The notes: generated by a model from the sequence alone, not told the origin. A DNA stretch of 64,000 bases from Pseudonocardia abyssalis (GCF_019263705.2 NZ_JADQDK010000001.1:2480001-2544000), one strand, 5' to 3'; numbered from the stretch's first letter, positions 18,276-27,835 are shown. Made by a program: numbers and translations.

Positions 18276-18548
18276 ATGCGACCTCAACCGACCTCCGCGG
18301 TGCCGGACCCGGCACCGATCGCGCCACCCGGTCTTGACGCTCTCGCCGGCGACCTCCTGGGCTGGCTCAAGTGGGGCGTCCTCGTCTCCGGCGTCCTGGG
18401 CATCCTCGTCTGCGCACTGATGATCATCATCGGGCGGCGGAACCGCTCCGCCACCGCCTACGAGGGCCTCGTGGGCGGGGCCTGGGTGATGGGCGGGCTC
18501 GCGCTTGCCTCCGTCGCGGCACTGCTGGTGGGGGCGTTCCAGCTGTGA
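18276..18548 (+). CDS. Small two-helix membrane protein (VirB2/TrbC-like position)
   Basis: 90 residues: a Pro-rich start, then two transmembrane helices (about 33-52, VLVSGVLGILVCALMIIIG, and 67-88). An AAGGAG ribosome site precedes the ATG. Size, topology and its place before the lipoprotein and TrbL-like gene fit a VirB2/TrbC-type pilin or a small T4SS membrane component. Sequence alone does not decide. The stop overlaps the next GTG. Confidence 0.6.
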   Translation: MRPQPTSAVPDPAPIAPPGLDALAGDLLGWLKWGVLVSGVLGILVCALMIIIGRRNRSATAYEGLVGGAWVMGGLALASVAALLVGAFQL

Positions 18549-19132
18549 AGCGCTCGATCACCGCACTCGCGATCCTCATCGCCGCCGTTGCCTGCACTGG
18601 GCCGCCGAGCGAGAGCATCCGGTTCGAGCAGGTCGCTCTGGTGGCCGTGCCCGGTGGCGTCGCGGCACAGTCGCTCCGCCACGGCCCGTTCCGGGTCGAC
18701 GGCATGCGGGCGTCGGGGTTCAGCCATGACGCTCTCGGAGCGGCGTTGGCCGCAACCCACATCAGCCCGCGGATCACCACCGCGGCCGGCGCTGCGGTCT
18801 CCGGCCCGACGCTGGCCGAGCAGTGCTTCGGCGACATCGGCGCCGCCCAGGCTGCGCTGGAAACCGCGCTCCCCCTGTCCGACTCCCCCGCCGGTGAGGA
18901 CCTGACGCCGGTCGCGCTGCACTACCGCGTCATCGCCGGTGAACCCTCCGGCGACCACGTCGTCGTGTCCCTGCTCGCGGACACCCCGCAGGCCCGCAGC
19001 CAGGGCGGGTTGTCGCGGGTGGACACGACGCTGCGCTGGTCCGGGCAGGACTGGCAGCTGCGTGTCCCGGTCCGACGCCCGTCCCTGCAGCCCGATACCG
19101 TCGGCTACGCATTGCTCGGACCGACGTCGTGA
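18545..19132 (+). CDS. Putative T4SS lipoprotein
   Basis: 195 residues starting at a GTG that overlaps the previous stop. The signal peptide is LAILIAAVAC, with a lipobox cysteine near residue 17, and the rest should be anchored outside the membrane. The mature part is a mixed fold with a VALHYRVIAGE stretch and a final strand-rich region (WQLRVPVRRP), somewhat like VirB8/NTF2-type domains. The gene overlaps its neighbours on both sides by four bases, so the product is probably a stoichiometric part of the transfer apparatus. Confidence 0.6.
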   Translation: MKRSITALAILIAAVACTGPPSESIRFEQVALVAVPGGVAAQSLRHGPFRVDGMRASGFSHDALGAALAATHISPRITTAAGAAVSGPTLAEQCFGDIGAAQAALETALPLSDSPAGEDLTPVALHYRVIAGEPSGDHVVVSLLADTPQARSQGGLSRVDTTLRWSGQDWQLRVPVRRPSLQPDTVGYALLGPTS

Positions 19133-20253
19133 CCGCCGCGTTGGCCCAGGCGCCGTCGCAGGAGTGCGGGACCTTCGACCTCGGCTGTCAGGCCGGTGCC
19201 GCGATCGGATCCGCGTTCGAGGGCATTGTCGCCGAGGTCGCTCGCAGCACCGCGGAGCTGGTCGTCACCACCGCCACCTGGTGGGTGGAGACCGAGAGCG
19301 TCGACCCGCTCGACCCCGCCGTCGTCGCCGCGCAGGGCATGACCCGCGACCTCGTCCTGATCATGCTGGTCGGTGGGGTGCTGGCGCAGTCGATCCGGCT
19401 GATCCTGTCCCGCAAGGGCGAGCCGGTCGTCATGGTCGCGACCGGGCTGCTGCGCTACGCGGTCGTGTCCGCGCTGGGGCTGGTCACGCTGCAGAGCGCG
19501 TTGCGCGCCGGGGATGTCGTGGCCGCCCGGTTGCTCGACGGCGCCGCGAGCAATTTCGCGCTCCTCATGCAGGACGTGCTACTCGAGGGCGACTCCACGT
19601 TCCTCGTCCTACTCGTCTCGCTCATCGCCGCCGTGCTGTCGCTCGTGCAGTGGGTCCTGATGGCGATGCGCCAGGCCGGGCTCCTCGTGCTCGCCGCGAT
19701 GCTCCCGCTCGCCGCGTCCGGATCCCTGACCCGCTCCACCCGCGGCTGGCTCGACCGACTGCTCGTGTGGCTGATCGCAATGGTCGCCTACAAGCCGGCC
19801 GCAGCGTTCGTCTACTACATCGGCTTCTCTTACCTGTCCTCCCCGAGTGCCAGCGACGACGGCAACGTCGCCACGATGATCACCGGGATCATGGTGCTGC
19901 TCCTCGCGGTCATCGCGATGCCAGTGCTGCTGAAGTTCTTCTCCTGGACCGGCACCCAGATCGGCGGCGGAGGCGGATCCGGGTCCGGCTTCCTCGGGGC
20001 TGCCGGAGCCGTGGCGATGAACAACGGCTACGGCCGAGCCGCGTCCGTCGAACGAGCTGCCGCCGTCGACGCGACGGGACCGGGCAGCGTCCCGGTCCAG
20101 GGCAGCTACCCGCCCAGCGGCGCCGCATCCTCGGCCGCGGCCGGCGGCGCAGCAGTCGCCGGCGCGGCGGTCGCGGCCACCGCCGTCGCCGGGGCAGCCA
20201 AGAAGGCGGGCGACCAGATCACCGGCGAGCCCGACCAGGACTCGACGTCATGA
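19129..20253 (+). CDS. TrbL/VirB6-like polytopic membrane protein
   Basis: 374 residues with an N-terminal secreted-type start, two cysteines (QECGTFDLGC) and about six helices between residues 80 and 280 (for example LVQWVLMAMRQAGLLVLAAMLPLAASG). A flexible Gly/Ala-rich tail follows (AGAAVAATAVAGAA). This organisation matches TrbL/VirB6 inner-membrane channel proteins of type IV secretion. It has a GTG start with a four-base overlap on both sides and probably forms the transmembrane conduit with the VirB4 and SCO6880-type proteins. Confidence 0.8.
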   Translation: MTAALAQAPSQECGTFDLGCQAGAAIGSAFEGIVAEVARSTAELVVTTATWWVETESVDPLDPAVVAAQGMTRDLVLIMLVGGVLAQSIRLILSRKGEPVVMVATGLLRYAVVSALGLVTLQSALRAGDVVAARLLDGAASNFALLMQDVLLEGDSTFLVLLVSLIAAVLSLVQWVLMAMRQAGLLVLAAMLPLAASGSLTRSTRGWLDRLLVWLIAMVAYKPAAAFVYYIGFSYLSSPSASDDGNVATMITGIMVLLLAVIAMPVLLKFFSWTGTQIGGGGGSGSGFLGAAGAVAMNNGYGRAASVERAAAVDATGPGSVPVQGSYPPSGAASSAAAGGAAVAGAAVAATAVAGAAKKAGDQITGEPDQDSTS

Positions 20254-21740
20254 CCGCGGACCCGACCACACGCGAAGACCGGCCGAGGCTCTACGGCAAC
20301 TGGCGAGCCGAACGCGGCTGGGGCATCGGCGCGCTGTCCACGCCGTCCACCGTCATCCTCCTCGTCGCCGTCCTCACTCCACTCTTCGCCGTCTCGGCGC
20401 TACCCGTCGCGGCCCTCCCGCTGGCCGGTGTCAGCGCCGCCGTGATCGCCGCCCTGATGATCCGGATCGGCGGGATCAGCCTGGTTGACGTCGTCACCCG
20501 GCGAGCGCGGTTCCACCGCGCCCGCGCCGCGGGGTGGACCGAGCTTTCCGGTGGCGTCCTGACCGAGCACCCCCGCGGCGCCGACCTGCCGGGCGTCCTG
20601 GCTCCCCTGCAACCCGTCGACGTCGACGACGGCCGCGGTGGACGGCACGCCCTGCTCTGGCACCGCCGCACCGGCACCCTGACCGCCGTCCTGCGCTGCT
20701 CCCCCGTCGGCCTCGACCTCGCCGACCCCGAGCAGACGGATCAGTGGGTCGCGTCCTGGGGGGCGCTGCTCGCCGACCTCGGCCACCTCCCCCTCATCCG
20801 GCACATCGCCGTCACCGTCGACACCGCCCCCGCCGGCGGCACGACCGTCCGCGACTACGTCGCCCGCGCGCTCGATCCCAGCGCGCCCGCGGTCGCGCGC
20901 CGCATCCTCGACGAGCTCGTCGCCCTCACCCCCACCAGCAGCGCCGAGGTCGACACCCGCGTCTCCGTCTGTCTCGACCCCGCACGCGCCACCCCCAAAC
21001 CGGTCGACCTCCTGGCCTCCGCGGTCGAGATCGGACGCTGGCTGCCCGGCATCGAGAACCAGCTCGCCGCCTGCGGCGTCGCCGTCCTCGGTCGGGCGTC
21101 CACGGGGTGGCTGACCGGCCGCATCCGCGCCGCGTTCGATCCGCACGCCCGGCCGCAGATCGCTCGCCTGAACGAGGCCGGCCACAGCATGGCCTGGCGC
21201 GACGCCGGCCCGGTCGCGGCGCAGGAGCAGTGGGACGGCTACCGCCACGAGGGCGGGCTATCGGTCAGCTGGGCGCTGCGCGAAGCACCGCGCCAGGCCG
21301 TGGGTCCGGCCGTGCTCGCCCCGCTGCTCGCCCCCGGCCCCTTCCCGCGACGCACCACCTGGCTCTACGACCCCTACCCCGCCGCGCAGGCCGCGGCGAA
21401 AGTCGAGAACGAAGTGACATCGGGTCAGGTCCGGCGGGCCTGGGCCGAACGCACCCGCCGCGACGAGACCCAACGCGAGCGCGACGACCGCAGCCGCGCC
21501 CTGCAGTCCGCTCGCGAGGAGGCCGAGGGAGCCGGCGTCGGCCGGTTCACCGTCTACGTGACCACCACGGTCCTGCACGACGACGACCTCCCCGCCGCCG
21601 TCGCCGACACCGAGCAACGTGCCGGCCAGTCGAAACTGCGCCTGCGACGCCTCCGCGGCTCGCAGGCCGCCGGCTTCGCCGCCGCTCTCGGGCTGGGCAT
21701 CGACCCCGCCGACCTCATCACCCACCGACGCGGACGCTGA
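20250..21740 (+). CDS. SCO6880-family T4SS protein
   Basis: 496 residues. Two hydrophobic segments near the N-terminus (about 33-75, including STVILLVAVLTPLFAV) are followed by a long soluble region with VDVDDGRGGRHALLWHRRTGTLTAVL and TTWLYDPYPAAQAAAKVENEV. This matches the SCO6880 family always found before the VirB4-like ATPase in actinobacterial conjugative elements. It may combine VirB3-like anchoring with a PrgI-like partner role. A coiled, charged stretch (ERTRRDETQRERDDR) lies at about residues 407-430. The ATG overlaps the trbL-like stop. Confidence 0.8.
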   Translation: MTADPTTREDRPRLYGNWRAERGWGIGALSTPSTVILLVAVLTPLFAVSALPVAALPLAGVSAAVIAALMIRIGGISLVDVVTRRARFHRARAAGWTELSGGVLTEHPRGADLPGVLAPLQPVDVDDGRGGRHALLWHRRTGTLTAVLRCSPVGLDLADPEQTDQWVASWGALLADLGHLPLIRHIAVTVDTAPAGGTTVRDYVARALDPSAPAVARRILDELVALTPTSSAEVDTRVSVCLDPARATPKPVDLLASAVEIGRWLPGIENQLAACGVAVLGRASTGWLTGRIRAAFDPHARPQIARLNEAGHSMAWRDAGPVAAQEQWDGYRHEGGLSVSWALREAPRQAVGPAVLAPLLAPGPFPRRTTWLYDPYPAAQAAAKVENEVTSGQVRRAWAERTRRDETQRERDDRSRALQSAREEAEGAGVGRFTVYVTTTVLHDDDLPAAVADTEQRAGQSKLRLRRLRGSQAAGFAAALGLGIDPADLITHRRGR

Positions 21741-21752
21741 CGGAGGACCACC

Positions 21753-23171
21753 ATGACCGCACCCGTTCCCCGCTCCTGGGGCTGGGCCGTCCCCGGAGGC
21801 GGACGCGCCGGCCACGTCGAACCCGGCAACCGGTTTGCCGGCACCACCAGCCAGATCTGCGGGCTGTTCCCCTTCGCCACCCCCTCCGGTTCCGACGTCC
21901 GCGGCGTCCCCATCGGCCGTCACCTGCACACGGCCGAACCGATCGGGCTGGACCCGGCCCAGTGGCTCCGCACCGGCCTGGTGTCCAACACCGGCGTATG
22001 GGTCCAGGGCCAGCCCGGCATCGGGAAGTCCTCGATCACCAAGCGGATGGTGACCGGCCTGGTCGGGTTCGGCATGCGAGCCGTCATCCCCGGCGACGTG
22101 AAGGGCGAGTACACCGGCCTGGTCCATGCACTCGGCGGTTCGGTGTGGCGGCTCGGCCGCGGTCTCGAATCACTCAACCCCCTCGACGCCGGACCGCTGC
22201 GCGAGGCGCTTCGTGCCGCGCCGCCCGAGGACCGGCTGCGCCTGACCGAGACCCTGCGCGCCCGCCGCCTCTCCCTCCTCGAAGCACTGATCACGATCGT
22301 CCGGCGCACCGAGCCCGACGTCACCGAGCGCCGACTGCTCGGCGCCGCCCTGGACGTCGTCGTCGACGCAGATCCGGACCGCGAACCCGTCATCCCGGAA
22401 ATCCTGTCGGTCCTGCGTGCCGGCCCGTCCACGCTCGCGACCATCGCCGCGGTCGACGAACCGGCGGAGTACCGCCGCTTCACCCGGACCCTCACCAACA
22501 CGCTCGGCCTGCTCTGCGAGGGAGCGATCCGCGGGATCTTCGACCGCCCCAGCAGCACCCGGTTCGACCCCGACACCCCCGCCCTGTCGCTCGACATCAG
22601 CGCCCTCGACGACGACGAGGACGAGGTGGTTGCCGCCGCCATGCTCTGCTCCTGGACCTGGTCGGCAGGACTCGCCGACGCCGCCGGGTACGGCGAGCGA
22701 CGCCGCAACGTCGTACAGGTCCAGGACGAGCTCTGGCGAGCCCTGCGGGTCGCACCCGGACTGGTGGAGCGGTCCGACCGGATCACCCGCCTCGGCCGGC
22801 ACCGCGGAGTCGTGTCCTTCCAGGTCACCCACTCCCTCGACGACCTCGAAGCGCTCCCCACCGAGGCCGACCGGGCGAAGGCCCGGGGCATGGCGTCGCG
22901 CAACGGAGTACTCCTCCTCGGCGGCATGGCCGACAAGGAGCTCGACGGGCTCCGCCGGCTCACCTCACTCACCCGCGGGGAGGCCGCCCTCATCACCTCC
23001 TGGGCGGCCCCACCCACGTGGCACTCCGGCCGCACCCACCCCGGTCGCGGCAAGTACCTGATCAAGTCGGGCCAGCGGCTCGGCCTGCCCGTCGCTCTCA
23101 CCCTCACCCCCACCGAGATCGAGCTGCACGACACCGACCGCGCGTTCCGCGTGCAGGGGCCGACCTCGTGA
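21753..23171 (+). CDS. VirB4-like conjugation ATPase
   Basis: 472 residues with Walker A GQPGIGKSS (about 85-93) and a Walker B-like strand TPALSLDISALDDDEDE (about 275). A C-terminal VirB4/TraC-type region with QVQDELWRALR and a VVSFQVTHSLDD motif follows. The protein energises assembly of the transfer channel from the cytoplasmic face. It lacks the long N-terminal domain of classical VirB4, whose role may be filled by the SCO6880-type protein encoded just upstream. It starts at ATG 21753 after GGAGG and overlaps the coupling-protein gene at its end. Confidence 0.87.
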   Translation: MTAPVPRSWGWAVPGGGRAGHVEPGNRFAGTTSQICGLFPFATPSGSDVRGVPIGRHLHTAEPIGLDPAQWLRTGLVSNTGVWVQGQPGIGKSSITKRMVTGLVGFGMRAVIPGDVKGEYTGLVHALGGSVWRLGRGLESLNPLDAGPLREALRAAPPEDRLRLTETLRARRLSLLEALITIVRRTEPDVTERRLLGAALDVVVDADPDREPVIPEILSVLRAGPSTLATIAAVDEPAEYRRFTRTLTNTLGLLCEGAIRGIFDRPSSTRFDPDTPALSLDISALDDDEDEVVAAAMLCSWTWSAGLADAAGYGERRRNVVQVQDELWRALRVAPGLVERSDRITRLGRHRGVVSFQVTHSLDDLEALPTEADRAKARGMASRNGVLLLGGMADKELDGLRRLTSLTRGEAALITSWAAPPTWHSGRTHPGRGKYLIKSGQRLGLPVALTLTPTEIELHDTDRAFRVQGPTS

Positions 23172-24991
23172 ACCGCGCCCTCCTCCGGGACGCCGCGGCG
23201 CCGCTCCTGCTGCTCTCCGCCATCGGAGCGGCCGCACTGCTGTGCGTCGACGTCTGGCTCGCCGCCGGCCTGGCCTCACTCAGCGGCACCGGGACCTGGG
23301 TGGCCGACGGACCCGACCCGCTGACGGTCTCCACGCTGCTGCGCGACGGTCCGGCGGCGATCCTCTCCCCCGATGCGTCGACGACCGTGTTCGCAACGGT
23401 GCTGAGCACGGCGATCCTGCTGGAAGCCACAGCTGTCGTGCTGATCGCGTTCCTGCTGACCGGTGCGAGCAGCGCCGATGATCCACAGCGGTCCCTCCTG
23501 GGGCGTCGAGAGCTCGGCGACCTCTCCGGCGACGCTGCCGCGGAACGTGCCCGCCGCCTCCGCCCCTCGCTCGACGGCGACGAACCCGCCGATCGCGGGC
23601 TGCGGTTGCTGTCCATCGGACGCCGGGACGTGTGGATGTCCTGGGAGGACGTCGGACTCGTCGTCATGGGCCCGCGCGCCAACAAGACCAGCGCGCTCGC
23701 CGTCCCGACCGTCCTCGCCGCGCCCGGGCTCGTCGTCGCCACCTCGAACAAGGCTGACCTGTGGGCACTGACGTCCGGTCTGCGTGGACGCGCCGGACCG
23801 GTGTGGACCTTCGACCCGCAGCTCATCGCCCACGCCCGTCAGACCTGGTGGTGGGACCCGCTGCGCAGCATCCGCGACGTCGAGCCCGCCGAACGGATGG
23901 AGGCCGCGTCCCGCCTCGCCGGACACTTCATGGGCACCATCGGCGGCAACCGGCGCGACCCGTTCTTCCACTCCGCCGCCGAGCAGGTGCTCACGTCGAC
24001 GCTGCTCGCGGCCGCTCTGCAGGACGGCGGCACCGTGCGCGATGTCGTCTCCTGGCTGCAACCGGGCAGCCGTGACGCCGTCGCCGCACTCGACGCGGCG
24101 GGCGCTTTGGTCGAGGCCGCGGACCTGGAGTCGACGCTGCACGGCGCCGACGTCACGACGAAGGGGATCCTGCAGACCGCACGCACCGCGACGAAGGCCC
24201 TGACCAGCGAACGCATCCTGCGCTGGATCACCCCGCCACACACCTGGCTGTCCCCGCCCGTCGACCCGCCGATCGAGCTGGATATGTGGGACCTCCTCAG
24301 GGCAGCGCAGGACGGCCGCGCCACGGTCCACCTGCTCTCCAAGGAAGGAGCCGGCACCGCTGCGCCCGTCGTCACCGCGCTGGTCGACCGCATCCTCGAG
24401 GCCGCGGAACTGCTGGCGCAGGCTCGGGGCGGACGCCTCGATCCGCCCGTGGTCGCCGTCCTCGACGAGGCCGCCAACATCTGTCCGATCCGCCAGCTCC
24501 CCCAGCTCTACAGCCACTACGGCTCCCGCGGCATCCAGGTCCTCACGATGCTGCAGAGCTACCAGCAGGGCGTCGGGGTGTGGGGCGAGCAGGGCATGCA
24601 GGCCCTCTGGTCCGCCGCCACGATCAAGGTCGTCGGCGCCGGGGTCGACGACCACGCCTTCCTGCAGCGCCTCTCCGGCCTCATCGGCGACCACGACGTC
24701 GAAAAGACCTCGACCAGCATCGACCGGACCCGTGGCGCATCCCGGCAGTACTCCACCGCCCGGGAGCCGATCCTCCCTGCATCGGTACTGCGCGCGCTTC
24801 CCCGGGACCAGGCGGTCCTGCTCGCCACCGGGCGCAGGGCCGGGCTCGGACGCCTGCATCCCTGGTACCGCGAACGCGACAACACCGACATCTCTGGCTA
24901 CGCCGACATCGCACTCGAGGAGCTGTGCCGCGCGGCTGCGATCGCCCTCGGCCCGCACAACCCCGTCAACCTGACGAGAGGAACGCCATGA
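23168..24991 (+). CDS. VirD4/TraG-type coupling protein
   Basis: 607 residues. Two N-terminal helices (about 8-35 and 75-105) anchor it. The ATPase part has a P-loop MGPRANKTSALAVP (about 166-180) and Walker B PVVAVLDEAANICPI (about 425-440). Additional TraG/TraD features are DPFFHSAAEQVL and IQVLTMLQSYQQGVGVWGE. It should deliver the relaxase-DNA complex to the channel. The P-loop reads GPRANKTS rather than GxxGxGKT, a variation often seen in actinobacterial TraG proteins. The GTG start overlaps the VirB4-like stop. Confidence 0.88.
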   Translation: MNRALLRDAAAPLLLLSAIGAAALLCVDVWLAAGLASLSGTGTWVADGPDPLTVSTLLRDGPAAILSPDASTTVFATVLSTAILLEATAVVLIAFLLTGASSADDPQRSLLGRRELGDLSGDAAAERARRLRPSLDGDEPADRGLRLLSIGRRDVWMSWEDVGLVVMGPRANKTSALAVPTVLAAPGLVVATSNKADLWALTSGLRGRAGPVWTFDPQLIAHARQTWWWDPLRSIRDVEPAERMEAASRLAGHFMGTIGGNRRDPFFHSAAEQVLTSTLLAAALQDGGTVRDVVSWLQPGSRDAVAALDAAGALVEAADLESTLHGADVTTKGILQTARTATKALTSERILRWITPPHTWLSPPVDPPIELDMWDLLRAAQDGRATVHLLSKEGAGTAAPVVTALVDRILEAAELLAQARGGRLDPPVVAVLDEAANICPIRQLPQLYSHYGSRGIQVLTMLQSYQQGVGVWGEQGMQALWSAATIKVVGAGVDDHAFLQRLSGLIGDHDVEKTSTSIDRTRGASRQYSTAREPILPASVLRALPRDQAVLLATGRRAGLGRLHPWYRERDNTDISGYADIALEELCRAAAIALGPHNPVNLTRGTP

Positions 24992-25506
24992 GCAGCGCAG
25001 CCGGCGCGCCGGACCACGACGAGCAGATCGCCGCACTGACGGCACGGGTGCAGGCCCTGGAAGCGTGGCGGGACCACCAGACCGACCTTCTCGACGAGCT
25101 CATCAACGGCATGCCCACAGCCGAGCCAGCGAGCGACCCCGCCCCGATAGAGGACCTCGACGCGGACGGCCTCGTGTCCTGGGTGCACCAGTGCATCACC
25201 GGCATCATCGCCCGGCCGCTGCGCGGCGAGCTGATGTGGTGTCCCCGCTGGTGGGAACACCCGGAGGCCATCCTCCGGATGCGGGCGCTGCACCGCGCGT
25301 GGGCCGAGCTCGCCTCCGAACCCGGCGTCGCGATGTCGCTGTGGCTCCGGGACCACCTCGACCCGTGCCTCCGGGAGCTCCTCAATCCTCTCGGCCCGTT
25401 CGCCGACTGCGCACACAACGAGCGCTACCGCAGCCTCAACGGTCACACCCCGTTGGCGACCCTGCCCACCGCCGCGCCGGACGGCCCGCTCGAGCACACC
25501 GGATGA
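24988..25506 (+). CDS. DUF4913 protein
   Basis: 172 residues. An N-terminal coiled-coil-like stretch (about 9-33) is followed by the DUF4913 core: W-wwehPEAI-rmrALHRAWael, then WLRDHLDP and LNPLGPFADC near the C-terminus. The family is common in actinobacterial plasmids and conjugative elements and has no known function. Its position directly after the coupling protein, with an ATGA overlap, suggests a helper in substrate recognition. Confidence 0.85.
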   Translation: MSSAAGAPDHDEQIAALTARVQALEAWRDHQTDLLDELINGMPTAEPASDPAPIEDLDADGLVSWVHQCITGIIARPLRGELMWCPRWWEHPEAILRMRALHRAWAELASEPGVAMSLWLRDHLDPCLRELLNPLGPFADCAHNERYRSLNGHTPLATLPTAAPDGPLEHTG

Positions 25507-25513
25507 GCGACCC

Positions 25514-26644
25514 ATGCGCGCGCTGGCCGTCGGCGGGGCAGGCCTCGTCGCGATCCTCCTCCTTCCCCTCCTGCTGATCGCCACGCTGCTCGGTGTGTTC
25601 AGCACCATCGACCCTGACGGCGAGGTCGACCCCTCGGCGATCCCCACCGCTGCGGCCGGGCAGCTCCCGTTGATCAAGGACCTGACCGCCGCGGTCTGCC
25701 CGGAGCTCCCGCCTCTGTGGGTCGTCGCGCAGATCCAGGCCGAGTCGGGCTGGGACGCGACCGCCTTCCGCCCCGACCGCAACGGCGGTTCGGCGGGCCT
25801 CTACCAGCTCAACGAGGCGAACTGGGTCGATGCCGGCGGCGCAGCGTGGGCGTCCGCCCCACCGCCTACCGAGGCCGACGTCCTCCAACCCGGAGAGCAT
25901 CTGCGTGCGGCGATCCCCTGGGTGTGCCGCAACCTCCGAACGGCGACCCAACACCTCGCGACAGCCGGGAAGCCGACCACTCCGCTCGATGCCATGCTCG
26001 TGTGCCACATCGCCGGATGCAGCCGTGTCACCGACTCCGCAACGGGCGTGCCCACCGCCGGCGAGGCCGGCTGCGATGCGGCGTGCGCCGATCTCGTCGA
26101 CGACTACCTGACCCACGTCCACGAGTTCCTGGCCGCCTACGGCCGCCACTCCGGCCCGGTCCCGATCGACGACCTGCCGGCACCCACCCAGTTCGCCGGA
26201 GGCGGGTCGGGATGCACCGCGCCCGACCCGACAGGAGGTAACTGCCTCACCCCGACCACTCGCCACGGATTCGACGAGATCGTCCGGGCCTTCGGACCCG
26301 CAGCAACGGGCGGACCGATCCGTTCGGTGGGCTGCTGGGACGAGCACGCCTGGAATCCCGACAGCGACCATCCGCGCGGCCGAGCCTGCGACTACTTCCC
26401 CGGTGCCGCCGGCACCTTCCCGCAGGGTGACGAGCTCGCCGCCGGCTGGCGGCTCGCGTCCTGGCTGCGGGCGCACGCGGCGACGCTGGACGTCAGCTAC
26501 GTCATCTGGCAGGGGCGTTTCTGGTCACCCAGCACGTCCGACACCGACGGCTGGGGCCGTGCGTACACCGGCGGCGGTGTCTACGACCCGACCGACGCCA
26601 CCGGCGGCCACTTCGACCACATCCACGTCAGCTACGCGTCCTGA
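25514..26644 (+). CDS. Conjugation-associated lytic transglycosylase with ARB_07466-type domain
   Basis: 376 residues. The N-terminal membrane helix (about 8-28) is followed by an SLT/lysozyme-like domain (about 55-200: VVAQIQAESGWDATAF, GLYQLNEANW) and an ARB_07466-like C-terminal domain (about 255-376: CDYFPG, WQGRFW, HFDHIHVSY). It probably drills the peptidoglycan for the transfer apparatus. The C-terminal half is clearly homologous to the protein at 6177, while the catalytic halves differ, so the two combine one wall-binding module with different enzymes. It ends the first conjugation operon. Confidence 0.83.
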   Translation: MRALAVGGAGLVAILLLPLLLIATLLGVFSTIDPDGEVDPSAIPTAAAGQLPLIKDLTAAVCPELPPLWVVAQIQAESGWDATAFRPDRNGGSAGLYQLNEANWVDAGGAAWASAPPPTEADVLQPGEHLRAAIPWVCRNLRTATQHLATAGKPTTPLDAMLVCHIAGCSRVTDSATGVPTAGEAGCDAACADLVDDYLTHVHEFLAAYGRHSGPVPIDDLPAPTQFAGGGSGCTAPDPTGGNCLTPTTRHGFDEIVRAFGPAATGGPIRSVGCWDEHAWNPDSDHPRGRACDYFPGAAGTFPQGDELAAGWRLASWLRAHAATLDVSYVIWQGRFWSPSTSDTDGWGRAYTGGGVYDPTDATGGHFDHIHVSYAS

Positions 26645-26647
26645 CGA

Positions 26648-27151
26648 TCAGCGAGCTCGCATCCCGATGACGACGATCGAACCGGAACGGGCCGCCCTCA
26701 GTGCCCCACCCAGCACCAGGACGCCGGCGAGAGGAAGCAGGATCCACGGTCCCGTCGGACCGTGCCGAGCCACCCCGACGTCGAGCCGGGCAGGCCGACC
26801 TCCCCAGCGGGACTCCAGCTCGGAAGGCGAGTAGCTCCGGACCGACCTGCGCGCGAACGGGTAGGTCTCGGCCGACACGACGACCGAGGCGTCCACACGA
26901 TCGAACCGCGGCAGCTCGGCGATCCAGGCAGCAGACGCGAGCCGATCGGTGGCGTCAGCGGCCGGCAGAACGGATCCTGCGCCGTCGACGCAGCTGTCCG
27001 CGCTCACCATCGCGATCGACACATCGCTGACGAGGACGACCTCGACGTGGACGTCGCGGCAGCCCGCACCCGCGTCGAGCTGGGACGCGGGTGCGGCTGC
27101 GCAGCCGACGACCAGGAATCCGGTCACGACGATCACCGTTGCCAGGCGCAT
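26648..27151 (-). CDS. Putative lipoprotein with C-terminal membrane helix
   Basis: 167 residues. The signal peptide has a lipobox (GFLVVGC, Cys about 17), an external domain contains two further cysteines, and there is one C-terminal helix (WILLPLAGVLVLGGALRAA, about 136-154). No family was recognised. It ends three bases after the convergent transglycosylase gene and may form a transcription unit with the gene at 27230. Confidence 0.5.
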   Translation of the reverse strand: MRLATVIVVTGFLVVGCAAAPASQLDAGAGCRDVHVEVVLVSDVSIAMVSADSCVDGAGSVLPAADATDRLASAAWIAELPRFDRVDASVVVSAETYPFARRSVRSYSPSELESRWGGRPARLDVGVARHGPTGPWILLPLAGVLVLGGALRAARSGSIVVIGMRAR

Positions 27152-27229
27152 CGTCCCACCATCGGTACGTACGCGTATCCGGTCCAGATGTGCGCCACCG
27201 ATGTGGACAACTTCCTTCGACGAGGGGCC

Positions 27230-27835
27230 TCAGCGGGCTCGCTCGCTCGCCGTTCGGAGAACCCCCCGGTGCGACTGCGCTGCGGGTGCGGCTACAGGTG
27301 GCGCTCGGTCAGAGCCTGCCCGCGGCGGAGCGTTGAGCAACCGCTGGACGGTCGCTTCGGCGCGGTAGCGCACGCTCAGATCGGGCTCGGGCAGGAACGT
27401 CGTCGCGGCGAGCCGTTCAGCCTGCCGGAACGCCACAACAGCCGACCGGAGGGCCAGCTGATCATGGACGGCAAAGACGATCCGGCCGAGGGTGATCCAG
27501 AGGCACGAGGGTCGCCCTCGGGTCCTCTCGAGGCGCGCATGGGCGGGCGGGACGTCGGCAGCGGACATCATCACGACCGGCTCCGATACGCCCCACACCG
27601 GACGCGCGAGGTCCGGATCAGGCCGCGTCGGGAGAGGCCTCCCCTGCTCGATGCCCGATCGCCACACCGCGTGGAAGGCCTGGGCCGTGTCGAGATCGTT
27701 GATGTAGATCAACGAGCCGCCGATACGTACGCCCACCGAAGCGCCGTCGGTGCCGGGCCGGTGCGCCGTGACCGTGACGTCCTGCGGACCCACCAACGAC
27801 ACGATGGCCTTCACCGCCTGCCGGCCACGTGGCAT
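27230..27835 (-). CDS. Uncharacterised element protein, paralogue of 39729-40340
   Basis: 201 residues from an ATG with GGGAGG upstream. It aligns end to end with the 203-residue protein at 39729: SLVGPQDVTVTAHRPGTDG with LVGVQDTAVTVQHAGT, SLIYINDLDTAQAF with ALIYLQDRPTANAL, and LGRIVFAVHD with LGRVMFSVRD. It is an alpha/beta protein without membrane helices or catalytic motifs that I recognise. It diverges from the Tad operon across a control region rich in TCGACCACGG-type sites, so an operon regulator or a DNA-bound accessory protein is possible. Function unknown. Confidence 0.65.
   Translation of the reverse strand: MPRGRQAVKAIVSLVGPQDVTVTAHRPGTDGASVGVRIGGSLIYINDLDTAQAFHAVWRSGIEQGRPLPTRPDPDLARPVWGVSEPVVMMSAADVPPAHARLERTRGRPSCLWITLGRIVFAVHDQLALRSAVVAFRQAERLAATTFLPEPDLSVRYRAEATVQRLLNAPPRAGSDRAPPVAAPAAQSHRGVLRTASERAR

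Noticed and set aside
23276..25045. 589-codon minus-strand frame opposite the coupling protein
   Set aside because: Shadow of virD4; Arg/Gly/Glu-rich without domains.
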